From Micromonospora globbae (GTDB lineage: Bacteria; Actinomycetota; Actinomycetes; Mycobacteriales; Micromonosporaceae), in contig NZ_RAQQ01000025.1 of the NCBI RefSeq assembly GCF_003610785.1, forward strand, positions 1 through 64,000: a stretch of 64,000 bases of DNA, in the 5' to 3' direction. Numbering within the stretch: the first letter of the stretch is position 1; the number at the start of each line of letters is the position of its first letter. The notes under the pieces were generated by a model. That model did no database searches and was not told the DNA's origin. It saw only the letters and a program-made list of their open reading frames with translations. Positions 42,929-50,387 of the stretch are shown piece after piece. The position numbers were made by a program, and so were the translations under genes.

Positions 42929-43393
42929 TCAGCGCTCCGGCCGCTGGACCAGGTCGGTGAAGTCCTGCTCGTTGCGCTCGGCCAGCCGCACGTACGACCA
43001 GCCGACGCCGATGAGGAACGGGAAGCTGACCACGCCGAGCAGCAGCCAGGGCAGCTTCACCCCGAGGACGGTGACCTCGCTGACCGAGGGGGCGATGGCG
43101 AACAGCCAGGGCAGCCCGCCGAGCGCGATCATCACGACGAGTGAGAGCCGCAGCGCCAGGGCGAGCTGGGCCCGGACGAGCCCCCGGACGAGCGCCTCAC
43201 CGACGCGGGTCTGCTGGGCCAGTTCCGTCCGCGTACGGTCGGCCCGGTCCTCGCGGCGCGACACCTCGGCCAGCACGATCCGCGCCCGCGGCTGCGGCAC
43301 CGGCGGCCGCCCGCCGTGCTCGGGACGCGCCGGTCCGGGCGCCCCGGGCCGCTCGGCGGCTCCGGGCACCGGCCTGTGATCGTCGGCGGCCAC
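42929..43393 (-). CDS. small membrane protein, symporter partner (DUF485-like position)
   Basis: A 154-residue protein with two transmembrane helices (LRLSLVVMIALGGLPWLFAIA and LPWLLLGVVSFPFLIGVGWSYV) after a Pro/Arg-rich cytosolic region. It is placed like DUF485 before the second symporter but is longer, and similarity is weak. It probably assists that transporter. The start is the ATG at 43393. Confidence 0.75.
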   Translation of the reverse strand: MAADDHRPVPGAAERPGAPGPARPEHGGRPPVPQPRARIVLAEVSRREDRADRTRTELAQQTRVGEALVRGLVRAQLALALRLSLVVMIALGGLPWLFAIAPSVSEVTVLGVKLPWLLLGVVSFPFLIGVGWSYVRLAERNEQDFTDLVQRPER

Positions 43394-43438
43394 CCCGGCA
43401 GTCTCGCCGGATCGATGGGAATGTCAAGGGTGCGGCGG

Positions 43439-45685
43439 TCACCAACGGGGGACGATCAGGCACGAGGCGTCCGGTGGCCGTACCGGCTGGTCGGCCAGCA
43501 GCCGCCGGGCCCGCGCCCGGCCCAGGTTGGCCGAGCGGAGGTCGTCCTCGCCGAGCTCGACGGCGATGTCCCGCAGCGCGCAGGAACGCAGCGGCTCCGG
43601 GAGCCGGGCCAGTGCCGGTGCCGCGTCGGCCGAGAGCGAGGCCAGGTAGCGCACGTCGAGCCGTCCGGTCTGCCGGTACCGGTCGACGTTGCGGTCGGCG
43701 ATCAGGTGGTCCGGGTTGACCGCGGCCAGCCCGAGCAGCGCCAGCACGGCGGTGCCCAGCACGAGCTGCGGCAGCCACCGTGCCCGCAACCGGACCGTGG
43801 CGACCCCGACGAGCACGAAGAGCAGCCCGAGCCAGATCTCGACGGCGGCCACCACCAGCCGCAGCCGGGTCGCGCCGTACGCCTCGGCGTAGACGTGCAT
43901 CCGGTAGAGCGCGGACGCCACCACGACGAGGCTGAGCAGGGTGAGCGTGCCGAGCAGGGCACGGATCAACAGCCGGTCCCCCCGGGTGGCTCGGGGAGCC
44001 CAGCGGGCCGCCCCGGCGATCACCAGCAGGGTCAGCCCGGCGATCACGAGCAACTGCCAGAAGCCGCTGCGGGCGTACTCGGCGTAGGTGAGGCCGGCGG
44101 TGCGCAGCACGTGCGCCGAGCCACCGAAGAGCACGGTGAGCTGGACCAGCACGAAGGCGGCGAACAGGGCGTCGAGGACGACGAGGGGCGCCGCCCACTC
44201 CAGCCGCCGGACCGGCCGCGCTGGCGCCGGGCGCACCTCCAGGTCGGGGGGCCGGGCCAGCAGGTACGCGGCGCCGAGCAGCACCGCGCCGGCGAGCGCG
44301 AAGCGCAGCACCCAGGGGACCACCCCGGACGGCGAGACGTCCGGCAGCAGGTCCGCCACCAGGCTGGCGAAGATGGCGTCGGCGGACGCGAAGAGCAGGC
44401 CGAAGAGCACGAGCAGGGCGACCGACACGGCGAGGGTAGCCAGCCCGCGGCCGATCCCGCCCGGGCGGGCACGGTGCAGTCCCCGCGCCGCCCACGGCAG
44501 CGCCCGGAGCGCCGCCGAGGGCGGGAACACCACGGACAGCAGCATCCCCAGCGGCGTACGGGCACCGGTGAGCGCGAGCGTTCCGGTCATGATCGCGGCG
44601 AGCAGGCAGAGGGCGAAGAGCCAACCGGCGGCCCGCATCGTCCCGACGCCGACCAGGGCGACGGTGGCGGCGGCCCAGACCAGCCGGGCCGCCCGACCCG
44701 GTGCCCCCGTGGCACCGGGGCGGGCAGCCGCCTCATCGGGCTCCGTTGCCGGTTCGTCGCCCCCGGGCGACCGGTCCCGCGCGAGCGCGGCCGGCCCGGC
44801 GGGCGGCCGGTCCTCGGCCGGGACCGCGGGGCCCGACGGCTGGTCCCGGGTGGATCCCGAAGGTCGCCGGTCGGGAGCCGGCGCGGTGGAGCCGGCCGGT
44901 GGCGGGCCCTCGACGGAAGCGGCGGATGGCAGCGCCTGGGCGGCCTCGGCGGTCGGCGGCTCTTGGGCGGCCTCGGCGGTCGGCCGCTCGGCGGCGGCCT
45001 CGGCGGTTGGCGGCTCGGCGGCGGAGTCGGTGGGTCCGGTGGTGGCCGGTCCGGGAGCGGGCGGACGCTCCTCCCGGAGCGGTTCGGTGAATGTGGTGGG
45101 TCCGCTCCGGCCCGGCCCGGCCGGCCGTGGATCCGCCGCCGGCCCGGGCGGTGCCGTGGCCGGGGCCGAGGCGGTGCGGGCGCGGGTCGTGGCGGTGGCG
45201 GCGAGTGCGCCGACGGCGGCCAGGGTGGCGATCGTCCAGCCCAGCCCCGGCCCGTCGAGGGGAACGGTGGAGGCGGCGACGGCGGCTGCGGCGCCGACCG
45301 CGCCGAGCAGCACCGGGTGGGGTGCGCGGTCGAGAGCGGGCCAGCGGCGCGCCAGCGCCGAGGGCGGTGCCGGCGGCGCGGGCGGCCAGGCCGCGGGCCG
45401 CCCGTACGGGTCGAGCGGCGGCCAGCCGGGACGGCCCGGCCAGGCCGGTGGGTGGGCGACGGGAGCCGGGCCGGCGGCCGTGACCCCGGCATGGAACGAG
45501 CCGGCGGCCATGACCCCGGCATGGAACGAGCCGGTGGCGGTGGCTCCGGCATGGACCGGGCGGGCGGTGGCTCCGGCGTGGACCGGGCCCGGGGGTGGCG
45601 GAGCCGGCGGGCCGTCGGTCGGTCCGGACGGGTCGGTCCCGCCCGCTGACCTGTCGGCCGGCGTCGGGTCGGGCGGGGTGGTCAT
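43439..45685 (-). CDS. DUF4173 domain membrane protein with repetitive Pro/Ala-rich N-terminal half
   Basis: A 748-residue protein. About residues 1-330 are low-complexity and Pro/Ala/Thr-rich, including two tandem-repeat blocks at DNA level. The C-terminal half has about ten transmembrane helices and the DUF4173 pattern (AEYARSGFWQLLVIAGLTLLVIAGAARW, then NVDRYRQTGRLDVRYLASLSADAAPAL). The function is unknown. The start ATG at 45685 overlaps the histidine kinase stop (ATGA), so it is in one operon with the two-component system and may be its target or sensor partner. Confidence 0.85.
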   Translation of the reverse strand: MTTPPDPTPADRSAGGTDPSGPTDGPPAPPPPGPVHAGATARPVHAGATATGSFHAGVMAAGSFHAGVTAAGPAPVAHPPAWPGRPGWPPLDPYGRPAAWPPAPPAPPSALARRWPALDRAPHPVLLGAVGAAAAVAASTVPLDGPGLGWTIATLAAVGALAATATTRARTASAPATAPPGPAADPRPAGPGRSGPTTFTEPLREERPPAPGPATTGPTDSAAEPPTAEAAAERPTAEAAQEPPTAEAAQALPSAASVEGPPPAGSTAPAPDRRPSGSTRDQPSGPAVPAEDRPPAGPAALARDRSPGGDEPATEPDEAAARPGATGAPGRAARLVWAAATVALVGVGTMRAAGWLFALCLLAAIMTGTLALTGARTPLGMLLSVVFPPSAALRALPWAARGLHRARPGGIGRGLATLAVSVALLVLFGLLFASADAIFASLVADLLPDVSPSGVVPWVLRFALAGAVLLGAAYLLARPPDLEVRPAPARPVRRLEWAAPLVVLDALFAAFVLVQLTVLFGGSAHVLRTAGLTYAEYARSGFWQLLVIAGLTLLVIAGAARWAPRATRGDRLLIRALLGTLTLLSLVVVASALYRMHVYAEAYGATRLRLVVAAVEIWLGLLFVLVGVATVRLRARWLPQLVLGTAVLALLGLAAVNPDHLIADRNVDRYRQTGRLDVRYLASLSADAAPALARLPEPLRSCALRDIAVELGEDDLRSANLGRARARRLLADQPVRPPDASCLIVPRW
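44940..45020. repeat. three tandem 27-bp repeats within the DUF4173 gene
   Basis: Units at 44940-44966, 44967-44993 and 44994-45020 differ at a few positions and encode a nine-residue repeat containing PTAEAA. The length is a multiple of three, so copy-number change keeps frame. Confidence 0.8.
45481..45595. repeat. tandem 27-30-bp repeats within the DUF4173 gene
   Basis: Four units start at 45481, 45511, 45541 and 45568. The first two are near-identical 30-mers, the later two are diverged and shorter. They encode FHAGV/VHAGA-type peptides near the N-terminus. Confidence 0.75.
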
Positions 45686-46752
45686 GCGGCCTCTCCTCGG
45701 ATCGTTCCTGGGGCGGGTAGCGACACCTGGATGCGGCAGCCGGTGCCGGTGGCGGGGTCGAGCACCTGGATGCGACCGCCGTGCAGCTCCACCACCCACC
45801 GGGCGATCGCCAGGCCGAGCCCCGTCCCGCCGCCGGCGGCCCGGTCGCCGCGGGTGAACCGTTCGAAGACCCGGGAACGCTCGGCCGGCGGGATGCCCTC
45901 ACCCTCGTCGCTCACCTCGAAGCGGATCTCGCCCGGACCCGCCTCCGCGGACACCCGCACGATGCCCCCGGCGGGGCTGTGCCGGGCGGCGTTGTCCAGC
46001 AGGTTCGCGAAGAGCTGGTGCAACCGCCACGGGTCGCCGTGGACGCTCAGCGGCTCCGGCAGGTCGGGCGGACGGAAGGTGACGTCCCGGCCCGCGCCGG
46101 CGGCCGTCGCCGTGGCGTTCTCGACCACCTCGTCGAGGAAGTCGGCCACGTCGATCCGTACGCGGCGCAGCGGCACGACGCCCGCGTCCAGGCGCGAGAG
46201 GTCGAGCAGGTCGGCCACGAGGTGACCGAGCCGTTCGGTCTGCGCGAGCGCGGCCCGCAGGGCGGCGGGTTCCGGCTCGGCGACCCCGTCGACCATGTTC
46301 TCCAGCGCGCCCTGGAGCGCGGTGATGGGCGTACGCAGCTCGTGCGAGACGTTGGCTATCAGCTCGCGGCGGCGCTGGTCGGCGGCGTGCAGGTCCTCGG
46401 CCATCTTGTTGAACGCCTCGGCCAGCTGGCCGACCTCGTCCCGGGAGGTGGCGCGGACCCGCCGGGTGTAGTCGCCCCGGGCCATCGCCCCGGCGGCGGC
46501 CGTCATCTCCCGCAGCGGCGAGGTCATGCCGTGCGCCAGCACCTGCGAGGTGACCAGCGCGAGGCAGATGGCCGTCGCCGCCGTGCGGGGCGGGAGCCAG
46601 CCGATGCCGTACCAGAAGTAGCCGACCCCGGCGGCGCCCGAGGCGACGAGCAGGACGCCGAGCTTCACCTTGATCGAACGGACCGGGTCGAGCGGGCGGG
46701 GCAGCAGATCCAGGGCCTGGCGCACCCGCACCCGCAGGGTGCCACTGGTCAC
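45682..46752 (-). CDS. sensor histidine kinase (OmpR-type partner)
   Basis: A 356-residue membrane kinase: two transmembrane helices at about 29-48 and 54-74 with almost no extracellular loop, a HAMP linker (75-125), HisKA with H137 in ANVSHELRTP, and an HATPase (N box FANLLDNAARHS, G1 SDEGEGIP, G2 GTGLGLAIA). The short loop suggests that it senses within the membrane or through a partner such as the adjacent DUF4173 protein. The start GTG at 46752 overlaps the response regulator stop. Confidence 0.92.
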   Translation of the reverse strand: MTSGTLRVRVRQALDLLPRPLDPVRSIKVKLGVLLVASGAAGVGYFWYGIGWLPPRTAATAICLALVTSQVLAHGMTSPLREMTAAAGAMARGDYTRRVRATSRDEVGQLAEAFNKMAEDLHAADQRRRELIANVSHELRTPITALQGALENMVDGVAEPEPAALRAALAQTERLGHLVADLLDLSRLDAGVVPLRRVRIDVADFLDEVVENATATAAGAGRDVTFRPPDLPEPLSVHGDPWRLHQLFANLLDNAARHSPAGGIVRVSAEAGPGEIRFEVSDEGEGIPPAERSRVFERFTRGDRAAGGGTGLGLAIARWVVELHGGRIQVLDPATGTGCRIQVSLPAPGTIRGEAA

Positions 46753-47429
46753 GCCGGGACCTCCAGCGCGTACCCGACACCGTGGACCGTGCGGATCAGG
46801 TCCGCGCCGAGCTTGCGGCGCAGGGCCTTGACGTGGCTGTCGACGGTACGGGTGCCGGAGCCCTCGGCCCAGCCCCAGACCTCGGCGAGGAGGCGTTCCC
46901 GGGGCAGGACGGTCCGGGGCCGGCCGGCGAGGTACACGAGCAGGTCGAACTCGGTCGGCGTCAGGTGCACCTCGGCGTCGCCCCGGCGGACGCGCCGTTC
47001 CGACTGGCGGATCTCGACCTCGCCGAGCCGCAGGGTGGGTGGGGCGGTGTTTCCGGCGGCCCGCTCCACGCGGCGCAGCAGCACGTGCACCCGGGCGGCC
47101 AGCTCGCGCATCGAGAAGGGCTTCGTGAGGTAGTCGTCCGCCCCGACGGCGAGCCCGACCAGCAGGTCGGTCTCGTCGTCGCGGGCGGTGAGCATCAGCA
47201 CGGGCACCGGCCGTTCGGCCTGGATCCGCCGACACACCTCCAGGCCGTCGAAGCCGGGGAGCATCACGTCCAGGACGACGAGGTCGGGTTGCCGCGCCTC
47301 GAAGGTGGCGACGCCGCCCGGGCCGTCCCCGGCGACGTCCACGGTGAATCCCTCGGCGCGGAGCCGGGCGGCGACGGCGTCGGCGATGGTCCGCTCGTCC
47401 TCGACGACCAGGATCCGGCGTTCCCTCAT
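46749..47429 (-). CDS. OmpR/PhoB-family response regulator
   Basis: A 226-residue regulator. The receiver domain has acidic pocket E10/D11, phospho-acceptor D54 (VVLDVMLPG) and K103. The C-terminal winged helix has the typical EVHLTPTEFDLLVYLAGRP and GSGTRTVDSHVKALRRKLG. It heads the operon with the kinase and DUF4173 genes. The start is the ATG at 47429. Its upstream region carries three DnaA-box-like 9-mers. Confidence 0.95.
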   Translation of the reverse strand: MRERRILVVEDERTIADAVAARLRAEGFTVDVAGDGPGGVATFEARQPDLVVLDVMLPGFDGLEVCRRIQAERPVPVLMLTARDDETDLLVGLAVGADDYLTKPFSMRELAARVHVLLRRVERAAGNTAPPTLRLGEVEIRQSERRVRRGDAEVHLTPTEFDLLVYLAGRPRTVLPRERLLAEVWGWAEGSGTRTVDSHVKALRRKLGADLIRTVHGVGYALEVPA

Positions 47430-47474
47430 GGGTCACGACTGTAGGGAGCCGGCGTGGAGATCGGTGGGGTGCGT

Positions 47475-47514
47475 TGTGAATAACCTGTGGAGAACGCGTC
47501 ACCCCTGTGGATAA
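47475..47514. promoter_or_regulatory. cluster of three DnaA-box-like 9-mers
   Basis: TGTGAATAA (47475-47483), TGTGGAGAA (47486-47494) and TGTGGATAA (47506-47514) lie in the same orientation. The third equals the reverse complement of the classical DnaA box TTATCCACA and the others differ by one base. They sit 46-85 bases ahead of the response regulator start. Confidence 0.5.
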
Positions 47515-47592
47515 CCCGGTGGAAACGCCGGGCGGAGGGCGAGCCGGCGGTACCGGCCCACCCTCCGCGCGCGCCCACGGGGTCCGTGGGGA

Positions 47593-48261
47593 TCAGCTCA
47601 GGCCGATCCGCTCCGGGCGCGCGGACGCCGAGCCGAGCCAGGTGTGCGGGTTGCCGTACCAGCACCAGCCGAGCTTCGGCGCGCCCTGGCTGATCCAGAG
47701 CGCCGGCACCCGCTTGTCGCCGCAGCGGGAGCCGACCAGCGAGAAGCACTTGTTCTTCGCGAGCGCCTCGGGGTGGAGCGTGACGAAGGCGAGCCCCTCG
47801 TCGATGGTGATCGGCAGCCGGTCCTGACCGGTGATGACCTCCATGGCGGCCGACGGGGCGAGGTTCAGGGTCTCCTCACCGCGGTCGACGTCGAAGAGCA
47901 GGTACGCGGGCCCCTCGGGCACCTCCAGTTCCTTGATCGGGTCGAAGCGGGCCAGGTCGCCCTCGGCGTAGTGCCGGTCGAGGAAGCCCTGCTTGCGCTT
48001 GCCCGCCAGCGTGGTGAGCGCGAGCCGGTCCTCGACCGGCACGAGGTCACGGGTGATGACCAGCAGGAACGGCACCCGCGCCTCGGTCGGGGCGGGGAGC
48101 CCGGCCGCGCCGGTGACGGCCACGGCGCGCAGCGGGTGGACGAGGGTCCGGAAGTCGTCCTCGGTCATCCCGGCCAGCTTCGGGTAGCCCAGCTCCACCA
48201 GGCGCGCCACCTGGCGGTCGAACTCGGTCGCGGCATCGTACGGGGCGTCGGTCACTGTCAC
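47593..48261 (-). CDS. DUF5701 family protein
   Basis: A 222-residue cytosolic protein of an actinobacterial family of unknown function. Characteristic stretches are ELGYPKLAGMTEDDFRTLVHPLR and the C-terminal KNKCFSLVGSRCGDKRVPALWISQGAPKLGWCWYGNPHTWLG, rich in Cys and Trp. No catalytic motif is apparent. The start GTG at 48261 has AAGGAG upstream. A CGTAC-based inverted repeat lies just before it. Confidence 0.82.
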   Translation of the reverse strand: MTVTDAPYDAATEFDRQVARLVELGYPKLAGMTEDDFRTLVHPLRAVAVTGAAGLPAPTEARVPFLLVITRDLVPVEDRLALTTLAGKRKQGFLDRHYAEGDLARFDPIKELEVPEGPAYLLFDVDRGEETLNLAPSAAMEVITGQDRLPITIDEGLAFVTLHPEALAKNKCFSLVGSRCGDKRVPALWISQGAPKLGWCWYGNPHTWLGSASARPERIGLS

Positions 48262-48277
48262 GGCGGCTCCTTCGATA

Positions 48278-48304
48278 TCGTACGGCCTACCGTACAGCGT
48301 ACGA
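48278..48304. promoter_or_regulatory. nested inverted repeats upstream of DUF5701 gene, candidate operator
   Basis: GTACGG-CCTA-CCGTAC (48280-48295) is a perfect inverted repeat, and TCGTACG (48278-48284) also pairs with CGTACGA (48298-48304). It fills most of the 53-base gap between the LytTR regulator stop and the DUF5701 start. Confidence 0.4.
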
Positions 48305-48314
48305 CCAAGCGCTC

Positions 48315-49121
48315 CTATTCCCGCCGGTTCCAGTCCTGTTTCGCGGCGCGCACCAGCTTGTCCTTCAGCTCCCGGGTGTGCCGCCGGCTCACCGGCAGCT
48401 CCGTGCCGTCGATGACCACCACGTAGCCCGAGTTGACCAGCCGCAGTTCGGCGATCAGCTTCAGCTGCACGAGGTAGGACCGGTGGATCCGGACGAAGCC
48501 CGCGTCCGCCCAGCGTTCCGCCAGCGTGGCCAGCGAGACCCGGACGAGGTGTGAACCGTCCGCCGTGTGCAGCCGCGCGTAGTCGCCCTGCGCCTCGACC
48601 CAGCGGACCGCCGAGCGGGGCAGCATCCGGGTGGTGCCGGCCAGCTCGATGGGGATGGTCGGGTCCTCCTCGGCCCGGGCCAGCGCCGCCGGGTGCGACG
48701 GCACCACCCGCGACCCGATCACCCGGCGCAGCGACTCGGCGAGCCGGTCGGCGCGGACGGGCTTGCGCACGTAGTCCGTGGCGCCCAGGTCGAACGCGTC
48801 GACCGCGCCGTCGTCGTACGCCGTCACGAACACGATCGCCGGCGGGCGGGCGAACCGGCGCAGCACCCGCGCCAACTCCATCCCGTCCAGGCCGGGCATC
48901 CGGATGTCCAGGAAGACCACGTCGACGTCGCCGTCACGCAGCAGCCGCAGCGCCTCGGTGGCGTCCCCGGCGGTGTGCAGCCGGGCCACGCGCGGGTCGG
49001 CCCGCAGGTGGTACGCCAACTCGTCCAGCGCCGGCGGCTCGTCGTCGACCGCCAGCACCCTCAGGAAACCGGACGCGTTCACGGCGTTCACCCCCGTCGG
49101 TCGCCCGCTGCGTTCGTTCAC
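48315..49121 (-). CDS. LytTR-family response regulator
   Basis: A 268-residue regulator: receiver domain with D72 (VVFLDIRMPGLDG), then a LytTR DNA-binding domain (about 155-265: VRWVEAQGDYARLHTADGSHLVRVSLATL ... FVRIHRSYLVQL). LytTR regulators usually control transporters or surface genes. The start GTG at 49121 overlaps the kinase stop (GTGA); a GTG ten codons later is possible. Confidence 0.9.
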   Translation of the reverse strand: MNERSGRPTGVNAVNASGFLRVLAVDDEPPALDELAYHLRADPRVARLHTAGDATEALRLLRDGDVDVVFLDIRMPGLDGMELARVLRRFARPPAIVFVTAYDDGAVDAFDLGATDYVRKPVRADRLAESLRRVIGSRVVPSHPAALARAEEDPTIPIELAGTTRMLPRSAVRWVEAQGDYARLHTADGSHLVRVSLATLAERWADAGFVRIHRSYLVQLKLIAELRLVNSGYVVVIDGTELPVSRRHTRELKDKLVRAAKQDWNRRE

Positions 49122-50344
49122 GAACCCGCCCGTACGCCCGGGTGGAACTTCGGCACCCGCATGCTCACCTTCGTGTCCGAGCCGAGGCCGGTCTCCACGA
49201 CCAGGCCGAAGCCGTCCCCGAAGACCGACCGGAGCCGCTCGTCGACGTTGGAGAGGCCGACGTGCTGCCCGGAGTCCTCCCCTGGGTCGCCGGCGCTGCG
49301 CGCCAGCTCGGCGATGCCGGCCGTCAGCGTCGTCGGATCCATCCCCACCCCGTCGTCCTCCACCGTGATGTGGCACTCGGCGCCGGCGTCCCGCGCCTCG
49401 ATGCTCACCATGCCCGTGCCCGGCTTGCGGGACAACCCGTGGCGGACCGCGTTCTCGACCAACGGCTGGAGGCAGAGGAACGGCAGCGTCACCGGCAGCA
49501 CCTCGGGGGCGATCTGCAGGCGCACCTGGAGGCGGTCGCCGAACCGGGCGCGCTCGATCGTCAGGTAGCGGTCGATGGACCGCAGCTCCTCGGCGAGCGT
49601 CGTGAACTCGCCGTGCGCCCGGAACGAGTACCGGGTGAACTCGGCGAACTCCAGGATCAGCTCGCGGGCCCGCTCCGGGTCGGTCCGCACGAACGAGCCG
49701 ATCGCGGTCAGCGCGTTGTAGATGAAGTGGGGGCTGATCTGGGCCCGCAGGGCGCGGATCTCGGCGCGCGCCAGTCGTTCGCGGGACGAGTCCAGCTCGG
49801 CCAGGGCGAGCTGGTTGCCGGCCCAGTGCGCGGTCTCCAGGGTCGCCTGCACGAGACCCGGGGCCGGCGGGCCGTCGGCGATCGCGACCAGGGCGCCCGC
49901 CACCCGCCCGTCCGCACCGGTGAGCGGGGCGACCACCGCGCCCCGGACCGGGCAGTCGACCCGGTCGCACCACAGCTCCGGCTCGCCCAGCACCGTGGAG
50001 CGCCCGGCCGCCACCGCCCGCCGGGCCGCGGCCAGCAGCTGCTCGCCGTGGTGGGTGCCGCGTCCGTCGAGCGCGAGCAACCTCTCCCGGTCGGTGAGCG
50101 CCAGGCCGGGCGCGCCCACGAGGGCCCGCAGATGGCGTACGGCCTTCGCCGCGCCCGCCTCGCTCAGCCCCGCCCGCAGCGGCTCGGCGGCCAGCCCGGC
50201 GGTGTGCAGCACCTCGTACGTGGCCCGCTGGGTGGCGGTGGCGATGCCCCGGCGGGCGCGTAGCCGGCCGACCGCGTACAGGGCCGCGGCGAGCGCGCTG
50301 ACGAGGGAGACGACACCGAGAACCGCCGAGAGGTTGCCACCCAC
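49118..50344 (-). CDS. LytS/BtsS-type sensor histidine kinase
   Basis: A 408-residue kinase: a single N-terminal transmembrane helix (about residues 6-28), a GAF-like region (50-180, with CDRVDCPVRGAVVAPLTGADGRVAGALVAIADG), the His_kinase domain with H206 in QISPHFIYN, and an HATPase (LQPLVENAVRHG, VEDDGVGM, HVGLSNVDERL). It pairs with the LytTR regulator. In other bacteria such pairs sense carboxylates and control transporters, so the SSS symporters upstream are candidate targets (inference). The start is the ATG at 50344. Confidence 0.9.
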   Translation of the reverse strand: MGGNLSAVLGVVSLVSALAAALYAVGRLRARRGIATATQRATYEVLHTAGLAAEPLRAGLSEAGAAKAVRHLRALVGAPGLALTDRERLLALDGRGTHHGEQLLAAARRAVAAGRSTVLGEPELWCDRVDCPVRGAVVAPLTGADGRVAGALVAIADGPPAPGLVQATLETAHWAGNQLALAELDSSRERLARAEIRALRAQISPHFIYNALTAIGSFVRTDPERARELILEFAEFTRYSFRAHGEFTTLAEELRSIDRYLTIERARFGDRLQVRLQIAPEVLPVTLPFLCLQPLVENAVRHGLSRKPGTGMVSIEARDAGAECHITVEDDGVGMDPTTLTAGIAELARSAGDPGEDSGQHVGLSNVDERLRSVFGDGFGLVVETGLGSDTKVSMRVPKFHPGVRAGS

Positions 50345-50387
50345 GCCTGGAATCCTGGCGGTTGGCGGGCGGCGGCGCCAGACGCCG

